Shown piece by piece: positions 1-8,636 of a stretch of 64,000 nucleotides of DNA. Where the stretch lies: the NCBI GenBank assembly GCA_965276665.1, contig OZ255620.1, positions 124,001-188,000 of the forward strand. Direction: 5' to 3'. Origin of the DNA: CAWGJC01 sp965276665. Lineage in GTDB: Bacteria; Pseudomonadota; Alphaproteobacteria; Acetobacterales; Acetobacteraceae. Every line of letters begins with the position of its first letter. Position 1 is the stretch's first letter. The notes beneath the pieces were generated by a model. It was given only the letters and a program-made list of their open reading frames with translations. It did not search any database and was not told the origin of the DNA. The position numbers were made by a program, and so were the translations under genes.

Positions 1-226
1 GCAGCAGGCCGCCCATCTCGCGCAGATATTGCGCGCCGATCGGCCGGTCGAGCCCGAGCTGCTGGTGCAGTTGCGCCACGGCCGCCGGATCGGGCGCCGC
101 GCCGCCCTGCGCCAGCAGCAATTCCGCCGGATCGCCCGGCACGAAGCGGATCGCCAGGAACACGATGCTCGCGACCACCCAGACCAGGACCAGCGAGACC
201 AGGATGCGCTTCAGCAGCCAGAGCAT
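1..226 (-). CDS. Dipeptide/oligopeptide ABC transporter permease (DppB-like), N-terminal part
   Basis: Only the first 75 codons lie in the window; the gene runs off the left edge. The N-terminus is a membrane helix (about residues 7-27) followed by the RFVPGDPAE stretch and a QLGLDRPI motif, which is the usual start of DppB/OppB permeases. These form the membrane channel for peptides and related solutes together with a DppC partner and two ATPases, expected beyond the edge. The start is 9 bases after the HyuB stop codon, so it is very probably co-transcribed with hyuAB and imports the substrate that HyuAB degrades (inference). The substrate cannot be told from sequence. Confidence 0.85.
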   Translation of the reverse strand, partial: MLWLLKRILVSLVLVWVVASIVFLAIRFVPGDPAELLLAQGGAAPDPAAVAQLHQQLGLDRPIGAQYLREMGGLL

Positions 227-235
227 CGCGGCGCG

Positions 236-1891
236 TCAGGGAGCGCCGTAGATGCGCCCGGCGGTCGCGGCATCGATCCGCTTCTCGGCGATGTCGCGCC
301 GCACGGAAGCCTTGTCCCGCGCCGCCGGCGAGCCGTAGCCGCCGGCGCCCGGCGTCACGATCTCGACGATATCGCCCTTCCGCATCGCTCCCGACCCGTG
401 CGCGAACGGCGACATCCCCGGGCCGAACACGAAGGCGCCCGACGCGCCGGGCAGGCCGCCGGCCAGGCCCCAGGGCGCCGAAAGCAGGCGAGACCCGTCG
501 ACCCGCAGCCGGCACGGCGCCTCCGCGCGATACACCCGCCGAAGCCCCATGCCGCCGCGGAACGCGCCGCACCCGCCGGAGCCATCGACCAGCTCGTAGC
601 GGAGCAGGGTGAGCGGGTATTCGAGCTCCAGCGCCTCAGCCGGCAGGTTCGATGTGTTGGTCATGTGGACATGCACGCCGTCGAGCCCGTCCTTGCCCAT
701 CCGTGCGCCCGAGCCGCCGCCGATCGTCTCGAGATAGACCCAGAGCTCGCCCGCCGCATCGGTGCCGGTGAAAGTGGCGGAGAAGCACGCGCCGTTGCTC
801 GCCGCGGTGACGCGCTCGGGGGCCACCGGCGCCAGCGCCGCGTGGATCAGGTCGACCACGCGCTGGCACGGCGCCAGCCTGCCGTTCACCGCCGCCGGAT
901 GGACGCAATTGACCACGCTGCCGGCGCGCGCCGTGACGTGCAGCGGCCGCGCGAGCCCGGCATTCGGCAGGATGGTCGGGTCGACCACCGTCTTCACCGC
1001 ATAATAGACGGTGGAGAGCAGCGCCGTGTAGACCATGTTGATGCCGGCCCGCACCTGATCGGGCGCGGTGAAATCGAGATGCATCTCGTTGCCGGCCACG
1101 CGGATCTCGCAGGCGAGATCGAGCAGCCCGTCGAGCTCCGGCCCGTCGAACACATCGGTCGCCCGATAGATGCCGTCCGGGATGGTGGCGATGCCGGCCC
1201 GCATCTTGCGCTCCGCATAATCGAGCAGCGCGTCGCCGGCGGCGAGCACGGTGTCGCGGCCGTATTTCGCGCAGAGCGCGCCCATCCGCTCGACGCCCAG
1301 CCGGTTCGCCGCCATCTGCGCGCGCAGATCGGAAAGCCGCTCGCGCGGCACCTGGCAGTTCAGCAGGATCAGCTCCTGCACGTCGATTTGCAGCACGCCG
1401 GCGCGGTAGAGGCGGATCGGCGGGATGCGCAGACCCTCCTGGTAGATGTGCGCGTGCCCGCGATCGGCGAAATCCGCGTGGTGCGCGGTGTTCACCGCCC
1501 AGGCGACGATCGCGCCGTCGACGAAGATCGGTTCGGCCAGCACGAGATCCGGCAGATGCGTGCCGCCGCCCTCGTAGGCGTCATTGCCGACGAACACGTC
1601 CCCCGGCCGCATCTCCGCCGTCGGGTGGCGCTTCAGGATATGCGGGATGATGCCGATGAACGAGCCGAGATGCATCGGGATGTGCTCGGCCTGGCACAGC
1701 GTGTCGCCCGCCGCGTTGAACAGCGCGGTCGAGCAGTCCCGCCTCTCCTTGATGTTGGTCGAGTAGCTCGCGCGCACCAGCGCCTCGCCCATCTCATCGG
1801 CGATCGAGGAGAGCGCGCTGCCGATCACCTCGACGGTGATCGGATCGACGCGCGGCGGCGTCGACGTCGCGGTCGCGAGGGTAGCGCTCAT
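236..1891 (-). CDS. Hydantoinase B / oxoprolinase family protein (HyuB-like)
   Basis: A 551-residue protein with the HyuB family pattern throughout: the PITVEVIGSAL start, ALVRASYSTNIKERRDCS near residue 40, a GDVFVGNDAYEGGGTHLPD segment, and a C-terminal glycine-rich PGAGGYG ending. HyuB partners HyuA in ATP-dependent opening of hydantoins, 5-oxoproline or related five-membered rings (known for the family; the substrate here is unknown). The start was set at the ATG that overlaps the hyuA stop as ATGA; the longer open frame upstream lies inside hyuA. Length and motifs look intact. It is followed after 9 bases by an ABC permease gene, which suggests a transport-and-degradation operon. Confidence 0.9.
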   Translation of the reverse strand: MSATLATATSTPPRVDPITVEVIGSALSSIADEMGEALVRASYSTNIKERRDCSTALFNAAGDTLCQAEHIPMHLGSFIGIIPHILKRHPTAEMRPGDVFVGNDAYEGGGTHLPDLVLAEPIFVDGAIVAWAVNTAHHADFADRGHAHIYQEGLRIPPIRLYRAGVLQIDVQELILLNCQVPRERLSDLRAQMAANRLGVERMGALCAKYGRDTVLAAGDALLDYAERKMRAGIATIPDGIYRATDVFDGPELDGLLDLACEIRVAGNEMHLDFTAPDQVRAGINMVYTALLSTVYYAVKTVVDPTILPNAGLARPLHVTARAGSVVNCVHPAAVNGRLAPCQRVVDLIHAALAPVAPERVTAASNGACFSATFTGTDAAGELWVYLETIGGGSGARMGKDGLDGVHVHMTNTSNLPAEALELEYPLTLLRYELVDGSGGCGAFRGGMGLRRVYRAEAPCRLRVDGSRLLSAPWGLAGGLPGASGAFVFGPGMSPFAHGSGAMRKGDIVEIVTPGAGGYGSPAARDKASVRRDIAEKRIDAATAGRIYGAP

Positions 1892-3939
1892 GCGGCCTCC
1901 AGGACCAGGTTCAGATAGGGCTCGACGCGCGCCACCATGCCCGGCAGCACGATTGTCGTCGCATCCATCTGCTCGACGATCGCCGGTCCGGCGATGCGGT
2001 TGCCGGCATCGAGTTTTTCCCGCGCATAGACCGGGCAGGAGACGAAACCGCCGGCCTCGGGCAGCCACATCTCCCGCTTGCCGATGACCGCGCCGGCGGC
2101 ATCCGCGCCCTGCTCGGGACGCGGCTTGAAGCTCGCCTTGCGTACGATGCCGGATGCCTCCAGCCGGAAGGTGACGAGCTGCACCGTCTCGCCTTCCGCC
2201 ACGAAACCGTACATCCGCCTGTGCGCGGCGGCGAAGCCTTCGGCCAGCGCGTCGAGCGTGGCGCGCGTGACCCGGCCGTCCGGCAGCGCCACCGGCAGCT
2301 CGTAATTCTGTCCGGCATAGCGCATGTCCACGGTGCGGGTGACGCGCCGCTCCGCCGGCGGGATCGCTTCCGCCTCGAACCAGGCATCCGCCTGCGCCTG
2401 CAGCGCGGTGAACGCCGCCCCGACGCCGTGCAACGCCGCCTCGCCCAGCACATGCAGCCGGGTCGTCGCGAAATCCGCCCGCAGATCGGTGAGCAGCAAC
2501 CCCATCGCGCAGAGAATGCCCGGATTGCGCGGCACCAGGATACGCGAAATCTCGAGCTCGCGCGCCAGCCGCGCCGCGTGCAGCGGCCCGGCGCCGCCGA
2601 ATGCAACCAGCGTGTAGTCGCGCGGATCATGCCCGCGCTGCACGCTGATCACGCGGATCGCGCGCGCCATGTTCGCGGTGACGACGGAGATGATGCCCTG
2701 CGCCGTCGTCATCGCATCCATGCCGAGCTGATCGGCGAGTTTGCCGATGGTCTGTTTCGCCAGCGCCTGGTCGACCGCCATGCGTCCGCCGAGCAGATGC
2801 GTCGGGTTGAGCGTCTGCAGCACGACATTGGCGTCGGTGACCGTCGCTTCCTCGTTGCCGCGCCCGTAGCAGACCGGCCCGGGATGCGCGCCGGCGCTGC
2901 GCGGCCCGACCTTCAGCAATCCGCCGCTGTCGACAAAGGCGATCGAGCCGCCGCCCGCGCCGACCGTGTGGATATCCAGCATCGGCGCCTTGATCGGATA
3001 GCCATGCACCACCGCCTCGCTGGCGAGCCGGCAGGTGCCGCCCTGCAGCAGCGCGACATCGGTGCTGGTGCCGCCCATGTCGAAGGTGATGAGGTCGGAC
3101 ATGCCGACCAGCTGGCCGACCGCCTGCGCCGCGACCACGCCGGTGGACGGGCCGGAGAGCACCGTGCGGACCGGCAGCACCGCCGCCTGCTCGAAGCCGA
3201 TCACCCCGCCATTCGACTGGGTGAGATGCGGTGCCACGCGCAGGCCCAGCCCCCCGAGCCGGTCGGCGAGGCGGCGGATGTAGCCCTGCATCACCGGGCC
3301 GAGATAGGCGTTCACCACCGCGGTGCTCATCCGCTCGTATTCGCGGAATTCGGGGGCCACCTCATGGCTCGCGCAGGCGAACGCACCCGGAAACTCTTCC
3401 GCGATGATGCGCCGTGCCGTCGTCTCGTGCTCCGGCCGGACAAAACCGTAGAGGAAGCAGACCGCGACCGCCTGCACGCCGGCCGCGCGCAGCGCGCGCG
3501 TCGCCTCACGCAGCGCCTGCTCGTCGAGCACGGTCTCCACCGTGCCGTCATGCCGCACCCGCTCGGGCACTTCGAGGCGAAGGTCGCGCGCGACCAGCAC
3601 CGGCGCCTTGTCCGCCTGCAGGTCGTATAGATCGGGCCGCTTTTGCCGGCCGATCTCCAGCAGGTCGCGGAACCCCTCGGTGGTGATCAGCCCGGTCTTC
3701 ACGCCGCGATGCTGGATTAGCGCATTGGTGCCGACCGTGGTGCCGTGGCCGAAATAGCCGATATCGGCAACCGCGGCGCCAGTGGCGGCAACGCCCTCCT
3801 CGACCCCCTGCGCGATCCCGCGCGACGGATCATCCGGTGTGGAGGAGACTTTCCAGACCTCGACTCGCCCGCTTTCGTCCTCGAACAGGCACACATCGGT
3901 GAAAGTGCCCCCGGAATCCACGCCGACCCGCCACGCCAT
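1888..3939 (-). CDS. Hydantoinase A / oxoprolinase family protein (HyuA-like)
   Basis: A 683-residue protein with two actin-like ATPase signatures: GVDSGGTFTD at residues 6-15 and FDMGGTSTDV at 286-295, then the glycine-rich VGAGGGSIA and FGGAGPLHA segments. This is the ATP-using subunit of the hydantoinase/5-oxoprolinase family, also shared by acetone and acetophenone carboxylases; the close coupling to HyuB favours the hydantoinase/oxoprolinase type. The start is the ATG just before AWRVGVDSGG; upstream codons in the same frame would run into the divergent promoter region. The promoter region shared with the GntR gene contains the palindrome at 3969-3982, so the operon is probably repressed by that regulator in the absence of ligand (inference). 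Confidence 0.92.
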   Translation of the reverse strand: MAWRVGVDSGGTFTDVCLFEDESGRVEVWKVSSTPDDPSRGIAQGVEEGVAATGAAVADIGYFGHGTTVGTNALIQHRGVKTGLITTEGFRDLLEIGRQKRPDLYDLQADKAPVLVARDLRLEVPERVRHDGTVETVLDEQALREATRALRAAGVQAVAVCFLYGFVRPEHETTARRIIAEEFPGAFACASHEVAPEFREYERMSTAVVNAYLGPVMQGYIRRLADRLGGLGLRVAPHLTQSNGGVIGFEQAAVLPVRTVLSGPSTGVVAAQAVGQLVGMSDLITFDMGGTSTDVALLQGGTCRLASEAVVHGYPIKAPMLDIHTVGAGGGSIAFVDSGGLLKVGPRSAGAHPGPVCYGRGNEEATVTDANVVLQTLNPTHLLGGRMAVDQALAKQTIGKLADQLGMDAMTTAQGIISVVTANMARAIRVISVQRGHDPRDYTLVAFGGAGPLHAARLARELEISRILVPRNPGILCAMGLLLTDLRADFATTRLHVLGEAALHGVGAAFTALQAQADAWFEAEAIPPAERRVTRTVDMRYAGQNYELPVALPDGRVTRATLDALAEGFAAAHRRMYGFVAEGETVQLVTFRLEASGIVRKASFKPRPEQGADAAGAVIGKREMWLPEAGGFVSCPVYAREKLDAGNRIAGPAIVEQMDATTIVLPGMVARVEPYLNLVLEAA

Positions 3940-3968
3940 CCGATCACCCGGTTTCCTTGGTTGCCGCG

Positions 3969-3982
3969 CTGGTATATACCAG
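3969..3982. promoter_or_regulatory. Probable GntR/HutC operator in the divergent hyuA-gntR promoter
   Basis: CTGGTATATACCAG is a perfect 14-bp palindrome lying between the divergent hyuA (start 3939) and GntR regulator (start about 4025) genes. Its core GTATATAC fits the pattern GT-N-TA-N-AC described for operators of the HutC subfamily of GntR regulators, and the neighbouring regulator has the HutC/UTRA domain layout. It sits 30 bases upstream of hyuA and about 43 upstream of the regulator, so binding could block both promoters. No clear -35/-10 pair was assigned. Confidence 0.7.
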
Positions 3983-4024
3983 TGGGAAAGCCAGCCGCAA
4001 CCGCGCGGCGCAACGGGAGGCATC

Positions 4025-4804
4025 TTGCAGCACCGGCCGGCCAGACGAATAGCCGCCAGCCCCGCCAGCCGGGTGCCGGTCTACCGCATGATCGAGCGGC
4101 ATATTCGCGAGATGATCAGCCGGCCGGAATACGGGCCCGGCGCGCGCATCCCGTCCGAGCGCACGCTCGCCGAGACGCTGGGCGCCAACCGCATGACGGT
4201 GCGCAAGGCGATGGACGGGCTGGTCGCGGCGGGGCTGCTGGAGCGCAACGGCACCAGCGGCACCCGCATCCCGCCGCCGCGCGTGGTGCGCCCGCTGGAG
4301 GCGCGCACGGCGCACGGCGTCTCCCGACTGGTGCGCCGCGCCGGCGGCAGCCCGGGCAACAAGCTTCTGCATTTCGCGCCGGAACCCGCTTCGGCGCCGG
4401 TCGCAGCCCGGCTCGGCCTCGCGCCGGGCGGCCCGGTCTTCATCATCCGCCGTCTCTGGGCGATGGATGCGGCGCCGTTCTGCATCGAGACGAGCCACCT
4501 GCCGGCCGATCGTCTGCCGGGCCTCGCCGCCGAGGATCTCGCCGCCGGCCAGTCGCTCTACGCCCTGCTGCGCGCCCGCTATGGCATCGAGCCGCATGTC
4601 CGCGAACGGGTGATCAGCGTCGCCGAGGCAAACGCGCTGGAGGCCGGGCTGCTCGACCTGGCGGCGGGCACGTCCTGCCTGCTCCTCCGCCTCGTCGCCA
4701 CCGACGCCGAAGGCACGCCGATCGAGACGATGCACTCGGTCAACCATCCGGGCCGCGTCGTCTTCGCCACCGAACTGCCCGATCTCACCGCCATGACCCC
4801 GTAG
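4025..4804 (+). CDS. GntR family transcriptional regulator, HutC/UTRA type
   Basis: A 259-residue protein with an N-terminal winged helix-turn-helix (PVYRMIERHIREMI through IPSERTLAETLGANRMTVRKAM, about residues 16-65) and a C-terminal ligand-binding UTRA domain, recognisable from GGPVFIIRRL, the SLYALLRARYG segment and the HSVNHPGRVVF ending. UTRA regulators of this kind release DNA when a catabolic effector binds. The start is uncertain: a TTG at 4025 preceded by GGGAGG four bases away was chosen; a GTG at 4073 or ATG at 4088 are alternatives, but the latter would cut into the DNA-binding domain. It is followed by the oxidase gene after 12 bases and diverges from hyuA. Confidence 0.88.
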   Translation: MQHRPARRIAASPASRVPVYRMIERHIREMISRPEYGPGARIPSERTLAETLGANRMTVRKAMDGLVAAGLLERNGTSGTRIPPPRVVRPLEARTAHGVSRLVRRAGGSPGNKLLHFAPEPASAPVAARLGLAPGGPVFIIRRLWAMDAAPFCIETSHLPADRLPGLAAEDLAAGQSLYALLRARYGIEPHVRERVISVAEANALEAGLLDLAAGTSCLLLRLVATDAEGTPIETMHSVNHPGRVVFATELPDLTAMTP

Positions 4805-4816
4805 AGGAATTTCGCC

Positions 4817-6121
4817 ATGTCCCCGCCCGTCGATCTCGTGCGTTCCGATGCCACGCTGCCGCAGCGCGTCGATGTCGTGGTGATCGGCGGCGGCATCATC
4901 GGCGTCAACACCGCGCTGAGTCTCGCCGAACGCGGCGTCTCCGTCGCGCTGTGCGAAAAAGGCCGCATCGGCGGCGAGCAATCCAGCCGCAACTGGGGCT
5001 GGACGCGCACCATGGGGCGCGACCTCCGGGAGATCCCGCTTTCCATCGAGGCGCTCCGCCTCTGGCGCGGCATGAATGCGCGCGTCGGCGCGGAAACTGG
5101 GTTCCGCGAATCCGGCATCGTCTATCTCTGCGAGAACCAGGCCGACATCGACCGCCATTCGGCGTGGCTCGAACAGGCACGGCCCTATCAGGTGAGCTCG
5201 CGCATGCTGAGCTCGGACGAGATCGCCGACGTGCTCCCCGGCGCCGCCCGCCGCTTTCCCGCCGCGCTCTACACGCCGACCGACGGCCGCGCCGAACCCT
5301 CCAAGGCCGCACCCGCCATCGCCGAGGCGGCGCGGGCGCGGGGCGCCGCCATCCTCACCGATTGCGCGGTGCGCGGGCTCGAAACCCGCGGCGGCCGCAT
5401 CGGCGGCGTGGTCACCGAGAAAGGCCGCATCGATTGCAATGCCGTCGTGCTCGCCGGCGGCGCCTGGTCTCGGCTGTTTTGCGGCAATAGCGGGCTCGAC
5501 CTGCCGCAGCTCAAGGTGCTCGGCTCGGTCGCCCGCACCGCCCCGCTTGACGGACCGCCCGAAATCGCCGCCGCGGCGTCGAACTTCGCCTTCCGCAAGC
5601 GCGTCGATGGCGGCTACACGGTCTCGCAACGCGCCTCGGTGGCCGACATCGTGCCGGACAGTTTTCGGCTGTTCTTCGACTTTCTGCCCGCCATGCGCAC
5701 CACCTGGAAGGATCTGCGCTTCCGCGTCGGACGCCGCTTCCTCGACGAATGGCAGATCGAGCGGCGTTGGAAACTCGACGAAACCTCGCCCTTCGAAAAA
5801 ATGCGCGTGCTCGACCCGGTTCCCGCCGTCAACATCGTGGGCGGCGCGCAAACCGCCCTCGCCCAGGCCTTCCCCGCCTTCGCCGGGATGGAGGTCGTCG
5901 AACGCTGGGCCGGACTGATCGACGTGACACCGGACGCCGTGCCGGTCATCGCACCCATCGACACCTTGCCCGGTTTCCACATCGCCACCGGCTTCTCAGG
6001 CCACGGCTTCGGCATCGGACCCGGCGCCGGCCGGCTGATGGCGGACTTGGTGACAGGAAACACCCCCGTCGTCGACCCCTCCCCCTTCCGCTTCGAACGC
6101 TTTCTCAAGAAAGCGGCTTGA
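4817..6121 (+). CDS. FAD-dependent oxidoreductase, DadA / D-amino-acid oxidase family
   Basis: A 434-residue flavoenzyme of the DAO fold. The dinucleotide-binding motif is VVVIGGGIIG at residues 20-29, and the C-terminal FAD contact region HIATGFSGHGFGIGPGAG is clear. The family oxidises amines or amino acids (glycine, sarcosine, D-amino acids and similar) to imines. It lies 12 bases after the GntR gene and is likely in the same operon. Together with hyuAB and the peptide-type permease it suggests a route in which a cyclic amide is imported, opened and then oxidatively deaminated (inference). No signal peptide is visible, so it is probably cytoplasmic. Confidence 0.9.
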   Translation: MSPPVDLVRSDATLPQRVDVVVIGGGIIGVNTALSLAERGVSVALCEKGRIGGEQSSRNWGWTRTMGRDLREIPLSIEALRLWRGMNARVGAETGFRESGIVYLCENQADIDRHSAWLEQARPYQVSSRMLSSDEIADVLPGAARRFPAALYTPTDGRAEPSKAAPAIAEAARARGAAILTDCAVRGLETRGGRIGGVVTEKGRIDCNAVVLAGGAWSRLFCGNSGLDLPQLKVLGSVARTAPLDGPPEIAAAASNFAFRKRVDGGYTVSQRASVADIVPDSFRLFFDFLPAMRTTWKDLRFRVGRRFLDEWQIERRWKLDETSPFEKMRVLDPVPAVNIVGGAQTALAQAFPAFAGMEVVERWAGLIDVTPDAVPVIAPIDTLPGFHIATGFSGHGFGIGPGAGRLMADLVTGNTPVVDPSPFRFERFLKKAA

Positions 6122-6209
6122 AGGAAGACCAGGGGCTCTGCCCCCTGGACCCCGCTAAGGGCTCGGCCTTTGGCGGGGGTCCAGGGGGCAGAGCCCCCTG
6201 GCCTTCCTT
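6121..6209. terminator. Long GC-rich inverted repeat (R1 family) between convergent genes, possible bidirectional terminator
   Basis: Left arm 6121-6155 and right arm 6173-6209 are near-perfect inverted copies of about 35 bases with a 17-base loop. The core is GGGGCTCTGCCCCCTGGACC and its complement. It fills the whole space between the oxidase stop and the SDR stop, which converge here, so it may end transcription from both sides, although there is no U-run. The same core occurs at 12724-12806, 12884-12962 and 32088-32141, so it is also a dispersed repeat. Confidence 0.6.
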
Positions 6210-6904
6210 CAAACCATCTCCTCGAGCTGGCAGTTGACGAGCAGTTCGGCGACGGAGGCTGTGTTGCTCAGGCGCAGGATGGTTTCCGTCAGCAGGGCGA
6301 TGTCAGCGGCGTCCGACATGTTCTCGCGCGGGAAGGTGTTGACGCCGCTGGTCATGTCGGTGGCGACGAAGCCGGGGCAGAGTGCGGTCGCGCGGACGCC
6401 GCTGTCCCAGCCCGCGAGTCTGACGGCGTGTGTCAGCGCGACGAGCGCGAACTTGCTCATGGCGTAGCCGGAATTCGCGTTCTTTACGCGCTTGCCGGAG
6501 AGCGAGGCGACGTTGATCACGCGGCCCTGCCCGGTCTTCGCGAGGTGCGGCATGGCCAGGCGGATCAACCGCAGCGGGGCTTTGACGTTCATCGCCCAGA
6601 GCGCGTCGAGCGCGGTTTCGTCGGCGTCGGTGATGGCGAAGCGTGTGTTGATGCCGGCGACGTTCACCAGCGCGTCGATGGCGCCGAATTTCGCCGCGGT
6701 GTCGGCCACCCAGAGCTCGGCGCTGGCCAGGCTTTCCGCGTCGTAGCGCTGCACCATCAGCCGGTCGGAGGCGGTGAGGCCGCGCGGGTCGCGCACGGCG
6801 GCGGAGACCCGGAAGCCGGCGGCGAGCAGGCGTTCGACCACGGCGCGTCCGATGCCGCGTGCGGCGCCCGACACCATGACGATGCGATCGTCCGGCGCGA
6901 TCAT
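6209..6904 (-). CDS. Short-chain dehydrogenase/reductase
   Basis: A 231-residue classical SDR. The cofactor motif GAARGIG is at residues 13-19, the NVAG motif at 81-84, and the catalytic Ser/Tyr/Lys set is present with Y147 and K151 in YAMSK. It should catalyse NAD(P)-dependent oxidation or reduction of an alcohol/ketone; the substrate is unknown. Its start overlaps the stop of the upstream hydrolase gene (6901-6904, ATGA), so the two are translated together and possibly act on one pathway. Confidence 0.9.
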   Translation of the reverse strand: MIAPDDRIVMVSGAARGIGRAVVERLLAAGFRVSAAVRDPRGLTASDRLMVQRYDAESLASAELWVADTAAKFGAIDALVNVAGINTRFAITDADETALDALWAMNVKAPLRLIRLAMPHLAKTGQGRVINVASLSGKRVKNANSGYAMSKFALVALTHAVRLAGWDSGVRATALCPGFVATDMTSGVNTFPRENMSDAADIALLTETILRLSNTASVAELLVNCQLEEMV

Positions 6905-7761
6905 GCCGTCACCGGGCGATCATTCCGCTGCCTGGCGAGCACGCCGGCGAGAAACTCCTTCACCCGCTCGACCGCGCGCATCCGCTCGTGCGAGACGCCG
7001 AGCATTTCCTGGAACGTCACGGTGACCCCGGCCGCCTCGAAACTCTGCCGAAGCGCGCGGAGCCGCTCGGGGCGTGTCCTGCCGGCATCGTTGGCGCCCT
7101 CCATCCAGCGTGAGCCGCCGGGTTTGTGGGTGATCTCCCAGGTCTCGAGATCGGCGTCGCCGACCAGCATCTGCACCGGCACCCGGGCGAGCGCCTCGCG
7201 GTCGAAGGTGATGCCGAACCGCGCCGGGAGGTCACGGATGCCGACCCACCAGTCGCGTGCCGGGTCGAGCAGCGTGACGGAGCCCGGGGCGCCGATGCAG
7301 GCGGCCCAGAGACGCTGCGGATGCAGGATCGCGAAGCGATGCGCGAAATGGCCGCCGCCCGAGAAGCCGAATACCGCGAAGCGCTGCCAATTCTGGCGGT
7401 ATTTCGCCGCGACCTCCTCGACCATGTTGAGCAGCAGCAGGTCGTAGCGGATATCGCCCTCGATCATGTATTTGTAGCCGCTGCGTTCGTCATCGCCGCG
7501 CACGCCGATCGGGAAGACGGGGCAGAGCACGGCGCAGCGGTGCCAGCGGCCGAATTCCGCGAAGCCGTCGCGAAATTCGAGGAACGAGGTGCGCGTGCTG
7601 CCGTGCACCGCGACCAGCAGATCCACCGTTTCTCCCTCGGCCACGCCGGGCGGCACGTAGAGGCAATAGTGGAAGCGCGGATCGGCCTTGCAGGCGAACA
7701 TCGCGGTCTTGCCGAGGTCATAGATTGCGCGCGCCCGTTTGCCCGCTTCGTCGATCTCCAT
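6901..7761 (-). CDS. Alpha/beta-fold hydrolase (PHB-depolymerase/esterase-like)
   Basis: A 286-residue protein with the alpha/beta-hydrolase nucleophile elbow FGFSGGGHFAHRFA, placing the nucleophile at S134, an oxyanion-side motif AVHGSTRT at about 51-58, an acid in VGDAD and a late HERM histidine. It is probably an esterase or lipase-like enzyme; the substrate is not evident and no signal peptide is seen. The ATG chosen at 7761 has a good AAAGG upstream; the open frame extends further upstream without family similarity. It is translationally coupled to the following SDR. Confidence 0.82.
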   Translation of the reverse strand: MEIDEAGKRARAIYDLGKTAMFACKADPRFHYCLYVPPGVAEGETVDLLVAVHGSTRTSFLEFRDGFAEFGRWHRCAVLCPVFPIGVRGDDERSGYKYMIEGDIRYDLLLLNMVEEVAAKYRQNWQRFAVFGFSGGGHFAHRFAILHPQRLWAACIGAPGSVTLLDPARDWWVGIRDLPARFGITFDREALARVPVQMLVGDADLETWEITHKPGGSRWMEGANDAGRTRPERLRALRQSFEAAGVTVTFQEMLGVSHERMRAVERVKEFLAGVLARQRNDRPVTA

Positions 7762-7883
7762 GCGACCTTTCCCCCCGAAATGCCCGGACGTTCTCGCGCA
7801 AGCCGCCTGCGCCTTCAACCGTCGCCTTGCGCAGGGCAACGAAGACTGCAACCCTCCCCTGCCGTTGATCGGGGTCAGGGTGC

Positions 7884-8636
7884 ATGGATTTCACGGGAAA
7901 ACGCGTACTTGTCGCCGGCGGCAGTCGCGGGATCGGACGTTCCATCGCGCTCGGCTTCGGCAAGGCCGGCGCCGCGGTGTTCCTCTGCGCACGCGGCGCG
8001 GAAACGCTTGAGGCGACGCGCAAGGAGGTCGAGGCGCTCGGCGTCGCCGCCTATGCCGCGCCGTGCGATCTCGCGGATGCGGCGGCGATCGCCGCGATGG
8101 TGCCGAAGGCCGCTGGCCTGCTCGGCGGGATCGACGTGCTCGTCAACAACGCGTCCGGTTTCGGCACGACGGATGACGAGGCGGGCTGGGCCGCGGGCTT
8201 CGCGGTCGACATCATGGCGATCGTGCGCGCGACGCAGGCGGCGATGCCCTGGCTCGAGAAGACGGACGGAGCGAGCATCATCAACGTCTCCTCGATTTCG
8301 GGAATGCGCGCGTCGACGCGCACGCCGCCCTATGGCGCGGTGAAGGCGGCGTCGATGCATTACACGATGAGCCAGGCGGCCATGCTCGCCGCCAAGGGCA
8401 TCCGGGTAAATGCGGTGGCGCCCGGTGCGATCGAGTTTCCCGGCGGCAATTGGGAGAAGCGGCGGAACGAGAATTCCGAGGTCTTTCAGCGCACCTTGGC
8501 GAGCTGTCCGTTCGGCCGTCTCGGCACGCCGGAGGAGGTCGCGGATGTGGTGATGTTCCTGGCCTCGCCGCTCGCCCGCTGGGTCACCGGCCAGACGATC
8601 GCCGTGGATGGCGGCCAGCTCATCGGCCGTGCCTGA
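7884..8636 (+). CDS. Short-chain dehydrogenase/reductase (FabG-like)
   Basis: A 250-residue SDR with GGSRGIG at residues 12-18, NNAS at 88-91 and the catalytic Y150/K154 in YGAVK, followed by the usual VNAVAPGAIEFPG segment and a VTGQTIAVDGG C-terminus. It is closest in appearance to the 3-oxoacyl-ACP reductase-like group, but such proteins act on many substrates. It diverges from the hydrolase/SDR pair, with 122 bases between, and its 3' end overlaps the TRAP binding-protein gene. Confidence 0.9.
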   Translation: MDFTGKRVLVAGGSRGIGRSIALGFGKAGAAVFLCARGAETLEATRKEVEALGVAAYAAPCDLADAAAIAAMVPKAAGLLGGIDVLVNNASGFGTTDDEAGWAAGFAVDIMAIVRATQAAMPWLEKTDGASIINVSSISGMRASTRTPPYGAVKAASMHYTMSQAAMLAAKGIRVNAVAPGAIEFPGGNWEKRRNENSEVFQRTLASCPFGRLGTPEEVADVVMFLASPLARWVTGQTIAVDGGQLIGRA

